From Echinococcus granulosus (taxonomy: Eukaryota; Platyhelminthes; Cestoda; Cyclophyllidea; Taeniidae), in assembly GCF_000524195.1 (NCBI RefSeq), contig NW_020170382.1, positions 853,661-917,660 of the forward strand: a DNA stretch of 64,000 nt. Reading direction: 5' to 3'. The translations under genes and the position numbers were made by a program. The notes under the pieces are model-generated. The model saw nothing but the letters and a program-made list of their open reading frames with translations, made no database searches and was not told the origin of the DNA. Shown piece by piece: positions 12,115-24,170 of the stretch; position 1 is the first letter of the stretch; each line of letters begins with the position of its first letter.

Positions 12115-12935
12115 ATTTCTCATTTTGATTTCGCGGGCAGTTAAGGCTCCTTCATTGTACTCCCTCTGGGCAGCATGACCCCCGGGCAGTACCAGTAGCC
12201 TCCCGGCTCGTCTATGCGCCGGCAATACATATTCTGCTTAAGTATTATGTCTCCCCCTCGCCTTTAGGAAAGTATCCTAAAGGACACCCATCCTGATTTA
12301 CATTGCTAAATGCTAAACCCTGACGTGGCTAAAGAAGGGCTTTTGCTGCAAATGGAAGATTCTGTGAAGACTCTAACAGAAGGGTTGAAAATGACGTCTG
12401 ATTTAGGCAACTACCCTAGTTCCGTGTCCAGCAAAAATGCTATTATCGTCCAAAGGAACACTGGTCGTGGCTGTGAACCATCTGGAAAAGCCCGTTGCGG
12501 AACCTCCTACCTTACTTGTTTGAAGAGGTCAATTGAGTGAACACGCAATAGATGTGGCCAGACAGAATTGAGGTGAGGACAAATTGACAAGGAGGAAGAC
12601 ATGTGAAGCTTTATCCTCATGAATTTCTATCAATCATCGTCCTGTTTTAAATGACTGTGCTATCAGATTAGTACTCTTACAACTAGTTATGGGCAAACGA
12701 GATGGCCAGCACATTCCCCTTCCCCCAGTACAGTTCTCAAACGGGATGAAACTTTAGATCCGGTAGTATTGCCAAGAGGAGTTAGTGACATGGCAGTTGG
12801 ATACCTTTACAATTGCACGTAAATCCGATGACTTCCACGGTTGGCTCCTGGATCCTTTTCCTTGCAGCACCGACTACGCTGTGACGGTTGACACGTAAGG
12901 TTGATTAAGGTTGCTTGTTTAGCTCTTTAGTCCTA
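12115..12935 (+). mobile_element. Degraded TRIM-like element: 5' LTR, internal region, remnant of 3' LTR
   Basis: LTR-like sequence up to about 12280 (TTTCGCGGGCAGTTAAGG, CCGGCAATACATATTCTG) is followed by the internal region shared with 18131-18791, 20260-20870 and 34591-35150. Shared internal marks are AACAGAAGGGTT, CCCTAGTTCCGTG, CTTGCAGCACCGACTACG and GTGATGG-like sequence. A short trace of a 3' LTR start (TTGCTTGTTTAGCTC) is seen around 12910-12935. A 76-codon open frame inside it is not conserved among copies. Confidence 0.75.
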
Positions 12936-13206
12936 TTATTAGGAATTTTACTGTCTTTAGGAAGGACTCGTAGTACTACAGTCAGAATTCAGCTTTATCA
13001 ATTAAAATGTTGTACAAATTTGTCTGAAATTCCATATTTTGAAATTGTTAAAAACTAGATGTTGACGTGTTTGTTTGTTCAACTTTATAAAAGGAAAACT
13101 GCCTCCTTTTAATGTACCTAAACTATAAAATGATTCCTAAATAACGTAAACCAAGCTTTTTTTCAACATTGTGGAGGATGGGGGGGGGGGGGAAGTTACA
13201 TGTTAC

Positions 13207-13326
13207 CTTTGCATCATGAAGTGGAAGGATGCTGCATCTCAAAATGGGACTGAAATTGTGCATCATTTGAATATTTATCCCGGGATAATACAGTAAATCA
13301 GAATCGGCAAAGGTAAAACTGACTTC
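13207..13326 (-). CDS. Exon of an unrecognised minus-strand gene (40 codons, phase 0/0)
   Basis: On the minus strand the acceptor (CCTTTTTACAAATGCAG) precedes 13326 and the donor GTAACA follows 13207. The block is exactly 40 codons without a stop and encodes a protein-like sequence with PGINIQMMHNFSPILR and ending PLHDAK. It lies between the probable first exon at 22150-22202 and the exons below 10.3 kb, so it probably belongs to the same transcription unit. Its phase 0 entry means at least one exon is missing between it and the first exon, which ends in phase 2. The protein family is not recognised. Confidence 0.5.
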
Positions 13327-15708
13327 CTGCATTTGTAAAAAGGTTTAACTTTGTTTAGTAAAATCCCTACCTCCTTGGTTATCTTCGTGAGTGATCAGAA
13401 AGGATGTATTGGTCAGAGGAGGCTGAAGCCTCGAAACAAGGCCTGCTCTAGGAGTCAGGCAGTCTGCATCTTTACTGTTTGTCTTGACACAGAGTAAAGA
13501 ACGTTTGAATTTTAATTTGTAATTTGCAAAGGAGGTGTTGTAATCTCCTAATATGTTTTTAATGTCTTAAATTCATATTTAAGAGGGAAGTTATCATTTT
13601 TGAATTGAGAAATGATGTGTTTCTTATTCGTAAGACAATTAATAACCCCTGGGTGATTATTTTATTCATTACGGATTTACGGTACCCTTATTGTGGATTT
13701 TTTATGAGGAACTGCTGCAGGAATGTTTAGAACAATTTGTGCATTGAACGGAAACCTATGTAATTCAAAGCAACCATTTGCGTGGCTAGAGTAATACCTG
13801 ATCTTACCACATAAAAACCATGCATTAAGTTGAGCTTTTGATCAGGCCTACATGTTATTCATCCTTTTAAATTTTCTGTATTCCTTTCACTTGCCGGTTA
13901 ACGAATCAATGCAGTAGGGTGTTACACAAGTGGATGGTATCCCACTCAAGTGATAATCTTAAAGTGCGAGCTTTAAGAATGTCTGGTTGGTTTTTAACCC
14001 CTTATTTTAGCACCTACCATACGAAGTAAAGAAAAAGAAACATGAAGTCAAGCCAGAAAAAAATGCGTATTATCGAAATTTTCGTATTTTTTAAGTCATT
14101 ACTTATAGAAGGTCTACAGTCACGGGTGGTACCACTGGTGTCCCCCTTTAATCACTCTTGGCTATTTTAGGAATGGACTGTCCCTGCCATCAAACGACAA
14201 CCGCGAACCAAACTTGGTGCCTTTGTGCTTCAACTCAAGTTTCTAACATGCAAATGTAACGTCACGAGCTTCAGAAACGCAGGTTAGATGAATTGGAGAC
14301 AAATTTAAGACAACAGAAGGTGTTCTTTGCCGCCTTACTCACACAGCCAGCCTGGCGCCGTTGCGATTTCACACGCCTTCCATCGTTAGCTCTCGCTCTC
14401 TCTCGTTCTCGTTCCCGGTCCCTCCTGTATCCAGTTCGTGTGCAGGCTCTCGATCCACCTCCGTGCACATGTCTGGGTGTGTGCCTGCCTTTGTGTGGCC
14501 CAGATAAGCTCCACAGCACACCCACCTCTCTACCCTTCGGATCACACGACAAAAGCAATTGCTTTCTTTCGCTCTTTGCTTCTTCCTTGGTTTAAAGGCT
14601 CCAAAATTTCAGAGAGAGCATTGTTTGCTAGTTGGTGCCGTGAAAAAAATCCAAGTGAACTATCTTTGTGTTGCCTTGTTTTCTGCTTCAAATATCGCTG
14701 TAGTTACATTCTATACGTCACGGAGACTGGCAAAATGAATGCGGTTTATTGCTTAGATGTATTATGAAGAGTGGATACATGTCAATGTAATCTGTTTGTC
14801 GAAGGATGTCTGCTCTACAAGTAGAGTGCAACTCGAACCCAAGAATTCAAAGGCTTTGAGTTTGTTACTTTGTATGGTACTTATAGAAGATACAGAATGC
14901 GGTAGCAGAAAGTGCCAACCAGAGATGGTTCCGACATTTTAAGTGACTCTGGCGATGGTGAAGGACGTCGTGTAACCAACACTGAAGTGAAATCAGGGAA
15001 GATTTAGAGGGATTCTTCTAAATTCCTTGCATGGTGGCCAAAAAGCTCTCATGAGTCAGATCGGCTAGTAAGAACATCAACAATTTTTAAACCGTTCCCG
15101 TGAAAACAATAATCAACTTTGCTTCAAAGATTGTTTATGCGAACTGCAGTTGAGGGCGGTAATTAAGTGGATCCGGACTGTGCTGTTCATTACTTTGCTT
15201 TGGAGAGTAACTGAAATTAGTCAAATGGCTGCTATTCCTTCCACACGGGAGCACGAGAAGACCATAGAGACTCGGAAACACCTCTATTTTAGTATGTTGA
15301 TGCAATGGGTAGCTGAACACGAAAAGAAATTAGCTGGAAGACGTGGGACAATGATGGCGTGCTTTTTTGCCTCCAACGTGTTGCGGATTAAGTTTTGTTA
15401 AGCAACTATCATATTAATAGTAGGCGATTGAAAGGAGAAGTTCAAGACACTTCTGAAGTTCTATGCTTTGGTCTCATGCAAAAGTAATTCTAGACACAGA
15501 AAAAACTATCACAAAGGCAAAATCAGTTAAAACGGTTTCCACACAGTGTTGGCTAGTGCCTAAATTTTTATGAGAAATAATTCATTGAGGTTGGGGTTAA
15601 TGTGTCTGGATGATATTTCGCGGTCTGTGGATTGTGGTTTATTGATAATTCCAACTCTACTTCTTCCACAGTATGATAAAAAACTGATTGTTAGGGTTCA
15701 AGAACTAT

Positions 15709-15905
15709 TGTGATACTTTGGCTGTTTGTTTAACTTCCAATTTTGGTAAAGGGTTACTTAGGTGCTCCGCCATTGCACCCTTGCCGGTTAGGTCCGCTTT
15801 CGAGTCGTGCCAGCAGCCCAAGTCCACCTGTATTCCGACGAGGCAATTCTAGTCAAACATTATGTCTTCTTTCGTCTTCAGGGGAGTCCTGAGGCTAAAA
15901 CGCTA
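15709..15905 (+). mobile_element. Diverged solo LTR of the TRIM-like family
   Basis: It starts TGTGATACTTTG and keeps TTTGTTTAACTTC, TTACTTAGG, CGCCATTGCACC, ATTATGTCTTCTTTCGTCTT and CAGGGGAGTC. The right end is poorly preserved. No internal region follows. Confidence 0.7.
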
Positions 15906-17968
15906 TCTACCTCAGCTTTACAGCAAAGCCAAACGTCTTCTGACTCTTCCTTTCCCTTATTTGCATCTTCATTTACCAGACATCAATATTTTTTATCAAA
16001 AGATCAGAATCTGTCGAAATGATTGCACAATTTACATGGTATTAAACTTTTGAGATAACAGGCAAAAGAGCGAACTCTCCGAAAAACGTGGGCACGTCAA
16101 CAGTATGCTAGGTTGATGTTTCAAAAATTACCGTTCCATCACTACCACCACCAATCCTTCCAAAAAAAAGATTGCACTCTCCTGCTTCTTCATTTCAGTG
16201 GTTTTAAGTTTTAAGAGCAAAATGATAGGCCTCTCATGTAATAGTAGTGGGGGATCAGATCTATTTCATAAGCTTATTTGTTAAAGCAGTTACTATTTCA
16301 AAACAGATTTCATTCACTAAAGTTTGTAGGTATAGGAACAGTATGCATGGTCTTCGTTGTTTCTTTATTTCAGCAAATAGTCACAATACTGGCACATTAT
16401 TAGTACGTAATGGAAGAAGAAAGGTTTGAGAACATTCTAAGCAATTTTCTTTGACTTCTCTTTGACTCTAAATTCCATCTTTAGAATTGGACCCAAAATT
16501 GATAGAGCGAGTGTGATCCACTGGAATTAGTTCCATGAATCATTACTAGTTGTTTCAGTTTCTGGGCAATTTCCTGATCTGATAATATCACCAATCATTG
16601 GGAGGAATGGCTAATCCGTTATAACCTTTGCGAATGACAACAATGCGCAGTGGCCATACCATACTACTGCGTAGTTACTAGCTTACCATGAAAGAAACAA
16701 AGTTTAAAGTCCAGTGACTAAAAATTGTAAATTAAGACCTCTACAGTACATCATGTGGGGAAAAGCGGGAAGACTGGAAGGGAGACGGTGGCCCAGTAGA
16801 GGTGGTTGTGATTAATTACTCTCAGATGCATTTCAACAAATTGCTAGGTTCAGATTGTATAAATCTCGTTTATTTGAAGTTTGCAGCATCGGCCTTCAAA
16901 GGAAGCAATAAAGCCTGAACCGCTTTACTAAAACTTTTGAAAAAGAGCAAATGTTGTTAAGACTTGGAGAAAAGTAGGTCAAGTGCATGCAAAAAAACAT
17001 AGTTTTCTTTTGTTTATTCGCAGTTTTTGCCTTAGAACTACCGATAGTAATGAAAGAAATTTAAGGATTACAATATCTCTTGTAGTGATGAACTTCATGG
17101 GCATTGGAGTCGTGGCAAAGTGGTTCCTTTTACTCCTACAGAGGACCAAGTTACCTTGGCGCGCTGTGCAAACACGCAAAGAAGTTCATTAAAATCTTTT
17201 GTCGTTTATGTAAGGTCTTTCATTCAGTGTAATTGTATTTTCCACCTTACCTCCAATCTGGTTGATGAAACGGGTAAGAAGTAAATAAACAATGAAAGCT
17301 CCGTGGTAGAGGTTCGTGCGAAGTTGTTGGGAAAAAAAATTGGTTCACTTTGCCCTGAGAGGAGTAGTGAACTTCGTGACCGTACACAAGATCACAAGCG
17401 CATCAGGTCTGCTTTAATTTTTGATTCTGAATAAAAAAGGTGGGGACTTCCCAGGCTCTATTTACACCTTAATCGGGATATTTTAAGGCGTCATTCTCTT
17501 TGAACTAACTACTCAGAGCAATAAAATACAGCTTTTATGAATTCTAAAGACCATTCATAAATGCGCAATTAAAGCGTTCTTGAAGAGTGGGAAGCAGCCT
17601 AACTTTAGTGCATCACTTTGAGGAGGAATAAAGTTGAAAGAACTGCGGCATTATTAGTTAATGCAAAGGAAGGAAATTGCCAGTTTAAAACACCTAAACT
17701 GTGCATTTTATGTACTTACATTCCAAATGGCCTTTTTAAACTGCCTTGTCTTACTGTCCGGGCTTCTACGCTTTCAGGACATCTGTACTTCTGTTATGTA
17801 ACCAACTGTGAACCCCTTTGATTATTACAGCATACTCTGATAAAATTTTTCCTTCCTGATGTGGATAAAACGAGATAGAATATTGGCATACTAATGTCCT
17901 CCTCTCTTGATTAATCAAATGGAAGGATAAGAATTTGAATTTGCATTCCATGGATTACATCTCCTAAC

Positions 17969-18987
17969 TGTAATGGTTTGATTGGTAGTTTAACTTGTCG
18001 TTTTTTGTATACGCAAGCACTAAAGGGCACGGACAGGGTATCTTTGACCAGGCCATGCTGGTAGCCACGTATTCTGCACTAGTATTATGCCTCCTTTTAT
18101 CTTCAAGGAAGGAATTCTCGGAGAGCAACATCAGTGGCAGGGGATAGTGTAAACCCGATTCTTAAGGACAACAACCCTGATGTGGCGATCCCTAACAGAA
18201 GGGTTAACATGGTTCCTACCTTCGACATTTACCCTAGTAGCGTGTCACATGAAGGAAAGCTATTAACAAGAAAAGGAACAGTACTCTTGGCCGTAAACCA
18301 TCTGGGAAAGTTCGTTACGGAGCCGTCTGAGTTATTTGTATGGAAAAGACAACTAGGTGAACAGACGATACCTTTTTTACCTTCCTATCAGATGGATAGA
18401 ATCCAGATAGATAAGGTCAAGCAGCGCCGAGATAAAAACAAAGTGAGAAAGAGGGATCGACTCAAAAGATGGCCCCACGCGACTACATAAGATGCCGTCC
18501 ATTAGTAAATGACTCGACTTTTGGGCCAATGATCTTGCGACTAGCGATGGACATGCGCAATGGCCTAGGCATTTTCCCTTCCCCCAAAGCCGTTCCCAAA
18601 CAGGACGAAATTCCCGAGTCTGCATCAGTGACGTTGTGGTCAGATATCTCCTCGATTGCATATAAATTCAATGAGTGATGCTATTGGTTCGCTCGTGCTT
18701 TGCTGTACAGCACCGACTACGTTGTGATGGCCGACGTGGAAGCTGACCAGGGTGAAGGCCGGGGAAGAAGCACAAAAAAGGAGAAGGAATTTGTAATACT
18801 TTGATTGCTTGTTTAAGTCCTCTTTTCGTTTTTGCGAGCACTTAAAGCTCAGTCCTTGTAGTTTCGCTAGGCAGCATAGCATTCGGGCCGTGCTGGTAGC
18901 CCCTCCACCCTTCTGTACGTCGCCGCCACATATTCTGCTCGAGTATTGTGACTTCCTTCGCCTTCAGGGAAGTCTCAACGCACTTCA
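17969..18987 (+). mobile_element. Near-complete TRIM-like retroelement with both LTRs
   Basis: The unit is 1,019 bp. The 5' LTR is 17969-18130 (162 bp, shortened by deletions), the internal region 18131-18791, and the 3' LTR 18792-18987 (196 bp, starting TGTAATACTTTGATTGC). A purine-rich tract (CCGGGGAAGAAGC, then AAAAAAGGAGAAGGAA) lies directly before the 3' LTR, as expected of a polypurine tract. Sequence just inside the 5' LTR (CAGTGGCAGGGGA) has the TGGC core also seen in the copies at 34591 and 20260, and could be the primer-binding site. There is no gag, protease or reverse-transcriptase frame: the longest frame (118 codons at 18134) is not kept in other copies. The element must have been moved by enzymes of another retroelement. 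It resembles taeniid TRIMs in size and plan. Confidence 0.85.
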
Positions 18988-19896
18988 GCTTTTATGTTTC
19001 AAATACTGTATTAAATTACGTCGAAAGTGGTGTCTGTTTTTTTCAAAATACAGAAAAGATTTGCCTTAAGATGAAGTATAAATGACTAACTTGAAAATGC
19101 AGTTGCAGGTGTCACGAAATTTTGATTGTTTTACGTTGAAAAGGCACGAACAATCGTAAAAAAAATTTAATGGCACCTTTTTCTCACAAAGTGAGCACGA
19201 TGCTTTAAAAACCGTCATACTTTAATTAGCATTAAAAGGTAATTATGGTCCATACATTCTAACTTCTGCTACAGTTATAAACTAGCCGACATGGAACTTT
19301 GAAAAGGTGGTTAGGAGACTAAGGAACTCCTGTCCATAGTACACTTATTCGGAAATATGTATCAGACCTCCAAAGAATTCGAACCGTCCACAGATTGGTT
19401 GTTCTTAGGGTTGCTAATGTTTAAAGACTATTTTAATGGCTGTATAATGGATTACACTAAAACTTTGTCAAAATTAGGTCTTAAACTACTCACTCGCCAG
19501 GTTCATTTGGGTCAGTCGGCTGATGACACTCCTGCTCCTCGCCAATCATGTAGCTTAGTACGGTAAGGAAATAGAAAAAAATCTTTGGTGAAATGTTATA
19601 GACAAAAAGGAGACTTGGCAATGCCATTACAATGAGATGAGGTCCCTTCCGAGGGCAGTTCCATAAAAAAGTCTGTTGTAACCGGAGTTAAATTCGGGCG
19701 ACTTGGCGGATATTTTTTTGACACAGTATTAAAATGGTGCCATAAAATTGGTTAAAGTATTTGCTTTTCCTTACTATTGAGGGGCTATTTATTCGATTTG
19801 CCTTGGATCCTTAGCTGTAGCACATCGTGGGATGGGATAGAGACTGGGTTTCATACGCTTTCACACAATTCTACCGTTTTGTGTGGTAGATAGCCA

Positions 19897-19920
19897 AATC
19901 AAGCCAAATCAAGCCAAATC
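19897..19920 (+). repeat. Short tandem repeat, 10-bp unit
   Basis: The unit GCCAAATCAA is repeated about two and a half times in direct succession. It is too short to be informative beyond replication slippage. Confidence 0.7.
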
Positions 19921-20078
19921 CCATCAGCCTACAGGTGCATATTTTTATAACCACGAAGGCGACTATACAACACACTTTCTCGGGGATATTTGGTATTTTA
20001 AGGGTCATAGTGTATCTAGTGGTTCGTTTATATGATCAAATGATTTAAAAGACGCATTTGAAATACCCATTTGATTGC

Positions 20079-20870
20079 TGTATTATCTTAATTACTTGTT
20101 TAACTCTTCGTTGTGGCTTCACGGTCACTTAGGACTCCGTCCTTGTATATTTGCTGAGTGGTGTGGCCCCCGGGCCAGGCCAGTAGCCCCTCCAGCAACG
20201 TATCTGCTGTCCTAATGTTATATCTTTTCTCGTCTTCATGAAAGTCTTGACACACTGCATTGATGGCTGCAGAAAGCGAACCCACTCCTAATGGACAGCT
20301 ACACCTGATTCATACTAAACCTTAACACGATAGAAGGGCGTATGCTATGGATGAGCGAATATATGGCGATCCCTAACAGAAGGGTGGAAAATGACGTCAA
20401 CCTTCGGCAACTATTTTGTTCCCGTGGTCTGCAGGAATGCGCTAAACAATTAAAGTGGCATCGGCCGTGGTCTTGAACAATTAGGGAAAGTGCGTTACAG
20501 AGCTGTCTACAGTACCTGTATGAAAATGCCATTTAAGTGAACAGGGCATACCTCCTCCATCCTTCCAATAGCCTAATTGAACCCAAATAGAAATGGTCGG
20601 GCAGCACTAAAATAGAGACGCGAAACCTTGCCATCGTCCCTTATTAAACGACTGTGCTCTCAGGCCAGTATTCATACGACTATCAACGGTCATTCGAGAC
20701 GGCCAGTACATTCCTCCTTCCCCCAATACAGTTCCCAAATAGAATTCCCAAGAGTAATCAGTGACTTCGCAATTAGCTATCTTCTCAGTTGTACCCCAAC
20801 TCAATGACTGGCCCGGTTGGCTCGTGGGCGTTTCCTTGCAGCACCGACTACGTTGTGATGGCCGGCCGTT
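20079..20870 (+). mobile_element. TRIM-like element lacking a 3' LTR
   Basis: The 5' LTR (20079-20259, 181 bp) keeps TTGTTTAACTCTTCG, CCCCGGGCCAGGCCAGTAGC and TTTTCTCGTCTTC. The internal region 20260-20870 is the best match to 18131-18791, sharing GGCGATCCCTAACAGAAGGG and GCAGCACCGACTACGTTGTG. After 20870 the match stops without a 3' LTR, so the element is truncated or deleted. Confidence 0.8.
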
Positions 20871-22149
20871 GTTAATTAATAGCGATGCTGAAAATTCCAG
20901 TTGAAGAAAGGAATCCCTTGTAAATGAACAGAATTGTCTCTTTCATTTGGATACAAATATATACTAGATTTCTTTTTGGTGCAATAGCTGGTATGTTTTT
21001 TTAAGTTTTAGCTTGTTTTTCGTCGAGCCACTATTCCACCTACCCAGCTTCGTTTAATACATGAAAGCACATGACAGTTCAAGAAATTCTTCACTCAAGA
21101 GGTTTCAAAACTTGGTAAGATATTTGGAGAACGGTTCATGAAAAATGCACTAAATTGGAATACCTTTCATCGGTTCGAAAAATATGCAACACCTAATTTT
21201 CAAACATTTAGCCTTTCAAGTTGATGGTTTTTCGTAATGCCTTTTAGATAAGTGGGAGAGTGAACAAAGTACAAAAAGGGTCCATCCAAGAAAGGGAGAG
21301 TAAACTGTTTCACGAGAATAGGTAATTCCAATTGACCATTAAAGATTTTGCCATTCTCAATTGGCGTGGCTTATGTAAAGAATTACATAGGATGCTCCAC
21401 TTCTTCAAACCTTCGTCGGCACTTACTGTTATGGAATAGTAAGCAACGAGGGGCTTTGCATAAGATTAAGCATTCTCATACCACTATTAAATAGTGTGAA
21501 GGCCGAATTTTCGACTGAGTTACTTAATTTGTTTCTCTCCGACTGATTATTTCTTTAAGGATAACGCATTTCTCATAATACAATTAAAGGTTTTGCCTAA
21601 TTTGAGATTGTATTAAGGAAGGGCTGAGTGTATTAATCGGGACATCCACGTAGAAATAAGTGGTTCAAAGAAAAACTAATAAATTAAAAATAACCGCACT
21701 CACTGCCCTACGCCAAAGTGTCATCCCCGTTCAGATATTAAAAGGGTTCGTACAAAGGTTCAATCACCACCACATTAAACGCTGCTAACCCATCACAGGC
21801 AATTTTTCTACTGACAGATTTACTTCCACTTGAGCCTGGATTAAAACAGACTACTGTATTTTAGCTTGCAAAAGCCGAGATAGCCATAAATTATACAATT
21901 GTTTACTTAAAATAACTCCTTTTTTCCCGCAAAACACACACGATTCTTTATTCATTGGCTTGTGGATGTAATACAAGCGAGAAAATGGTCGTAAAAACGA
22001 GATTAGAAAATAAAAACGGATGACAGTGCAACCTGTTCCCCTAATAGACTACGAGTTGCAGCAACTTCTGCCAGAACAATCGGTCACGCTTAAGTGCACA
22101 GATCGATAAACCAATAATTATTGATTGAGGACAAAATGAGAACACTCAC

Positions 22150-22202
22150 TTCTCAAAATAGTCGACAATGTTAGCCTGAAAGTCCTTTGGTGGTAGCTCC
22201 AT
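22150..22202 (-). CDS. Probable first coding exon of a minus-strand gene
   Basis: On the minus strand an ATG at 22202 opens 17 codons (MELPPKDFQANIVDYFE) plus two bases. It is followed at 22149 by a near-consensus donor (AA then GTGAGTG), so it ends in phase 2. The reading is protein-like, and the GC-rich promoter-like sequence directly upstream (22203-22720) supports it as a gene start. Downstream exons of compatible phase exist at 10158-10278 and 8251-9055, so it may be the 5' end of the 7.5-22.2 kb transcription unit. No family was recognised, and the exon is short enough that chance cannot be excluded. Confidence 0.5.
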
Positions 22203-22720
22203 TTTGCCTCGTTGATGCTGGTGTTGGCGTTAATGTTAACTCCACCTCATATCGGTAATCAGGGCGGTCTCACAGTGGCGTGTGGCGTGTGGCAGTGTGC
22301 TCGAGGTGTACAACTTTGAAATGCATGCGCTTGCGTGCTGCGTGCCTACCACTCTCACAGCTCGGTCACTAGTCCGGCAGCCAAGATGCTAAGGCAGGTA
22401 GGTAATCGCTGTTACTCTCTCTCCCCCGCCCTGTATGTGTGTATGTGTGCTTGTACGCATGCGCGCGGGCTGACGAAAAGGAAGGAAGTGGGTGTTCCTC
22501 TATCGGGGTCACTAAACCACCCCTCACTCTCCCCACCCCCCTCCCTCCTCCAACCAGCTTGCTCGAGTGCGCTGTACCGCGTGCACGCGTACGTGTGCGT
22601 GCATGCGTGCGCGCGTGCACTTCGATTGAAAATGGATACGCATCCGGCTGCGGTGCTGAAACGACACCAGTTCAAAGTCAACGAGAATGTACCTGTTTTT
22701 ACCACTTGGCCTTGAAAAGG
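22203..22720 (-). promoter_or_regulatory. GC-rich, alternating purine-pyrimidine region upstream of a probable gene start
   Basis: This block is much richer in G, C and CpG than the surrounding DNA. It has TGTG/CACA-rich parts around 22270-22350 and 22430-22470, and a 43-bp perfectly alternating purine-pyrimidine run at 22578-22620, made mostly of CG, GT and CA steps. Such runs readily adopt left-handed Z-DNA and are often found near transcription starts. It sits immediately 5' of the ATG at 22202 on the minus strand. Overlapping frames on both strands here are low-complexity products and are not annotated. Confidence 0.45.
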
Positions 22721-23153
22721 TGAGGAAAATAGCATTTTATTTTCTTATGATTTGCAACAAAAATCAGGCTGTTATTAACATTTGTGACTCCTATCTCTTT
22801 ACCTAGGCTCAAAACAGGCTTGTTTAACTCCTTCCTTCAACCGCCCGGTTTTTTGAATGAATTTGTTTAAATGACAGAACTTTTATTAGGTCCCAGGATT
22901 CGCTTTTTGCATCGATGTCGTGTAGCCTTGCCTCCAGACCTCCTTTACACTTTTAGTAAAAGCTACTCACATGAACTGGAATGTATTTAGGAATAGTCCA
23001 GACACTGCACAAGCAATAATTATTTTTAATCTACATTAAACAGATCTAAACACAATGCCGATCAGCCGGTAGTTTTAGATGGGTCCATTGAATAAAAGTT
23101 CGAACATACAAACTACCGCATTCCTATCAATGTTCCATATAAGATTATGCTAA

Positions 23154-23349
23154 TGTAATACTTCAATTGTTGATTTTGCTCTGAGTTTTGGTAACGGGAC
23201 ATGTAGGGGTTTCGCCATTGTACCTCTCTTAGGCGCCCTGCCCTCCGGAACATGCCAGAGGCCCCAAGCCCTACTGTATGTCGACATTGCATAATCTGCC
23301 CAAGTATTGTGTCTTCCTTTCCCTCCAAGGGAGTTTTGTGGAGCCACGA
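23154..23349 (+). mobile_element. Solo LTR of the TRIM-like family
   Basis: 196 bp starting TGTAATACTTCAATTG. It keeps CGCCATTGTACC, TGTATGTCGACATTGCATA, CTGCCCAAGTATTGTGTCTT and CCAAGGGAGT. The right terminus is diverged and no target-site duplication is visible. Confidence 0.8.
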
Positions 23350-23986
23350 TAAGTGTTTGCACCAAATCGCTCCGCAAACAAGGCGTCTGAAGTTAAAACA
23401 ATGAAATAAGTGTAGGATTTTCTGATCAGCAAACAGTTACAGCATTGAAGTTTCTGGACAGAAGAGCTACATAAAGACCATCATACAACCGGCCCGTGGT
23501 GGTCAATGCTCCTCTGCATAAGTAAATTAGAATGGAATGGCAAAGGCATGCCATTGCCCTTTGACATAGCTCGCACGGTCAAATTAATGGATAGCGCACA
23601 AAAACACTCCCCGGTAGAACAGTAAGCCACAACTTTTTCTCAATTTAGGCTGAGAATTAAGTGTTAAATTTTTATTTTTCAGATTCCTTACTTTATGATA
23701 CAGAGGTAACAGCACCGAAAATTCCCTCAGGAATTAAAATCCCATTAATAAAAAAGATTGTCTCTCCGGCACGTCAGGTATGTATCAGTGATACAATTAT
23801 TCAATTGCATTGTTTGGTAAAATGTGATATTATAAGAATCGAGATGATGAAAAAAATGCAGAGATTTATTTGGAAAAGGTCTTAGCTGTTTGTGTGATTT
23901 AAATAAAGCTGTGTGAAAATGTATTCCGGCTCCTGTGTAATCTCCAAAACACTCAAAATTAAGAGCATTCCAGAACTCTGGCTAGC

Positions 23987-24170
23987 TGCAGCGCTCTGAG
24001 ACTTCCCTGAAGAGGAAAGAAGACACAGTACTAAAGCAGAACATGTACTGTTGACGTAGAGTAGGGCTGAGGGGCTACTGGCATGGCCTTGAGGCCAGAG
24101 GTACAATGGCGGAACCCCTGAGTGGTCCGTTACCAAAACCAAGAGACGAACAAATAATTAAAGTATTACA
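23987..24170 (-). mobile_element. Solo LTR of the TRIM-like family, minus orientation
   Basis: On the plus strand it starts TGCAGCGCTCTGAGAC (inverted LTR end) and finishes AATTAAAGTATTACA (inverted LTR start), 184 bp. Flanks TAGC and TAAC differ at one base and may be an eroded 4-bp target-site duplication. Confidence 0.8.

Noticed and set aside
12310..12540. 76-codon frame in a TRIM internal region
   Set aside because: The corresponding sequence in the copies at 18134, 20260 and 34591 is not open in the same frame, so it is not a conserved protein.
14271..14595. Arg/Glu- or Ser/Arg-like frames on both strands
   Set aside because: Translation of a GAGA/CTCT-rich tract; low complexity and no splice-compatible exon.
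18134..18490. 118-codon frame in the most complete TRIM
   Set aside because: It has no gag, protease or polymerase motif and is not kept in other copies.
22335..22735. Four overlapping frames of 83-126 codons on both strands
   Set aside because: Products of the GC-rich CA/TG/CG repeats in a promoter-like region.
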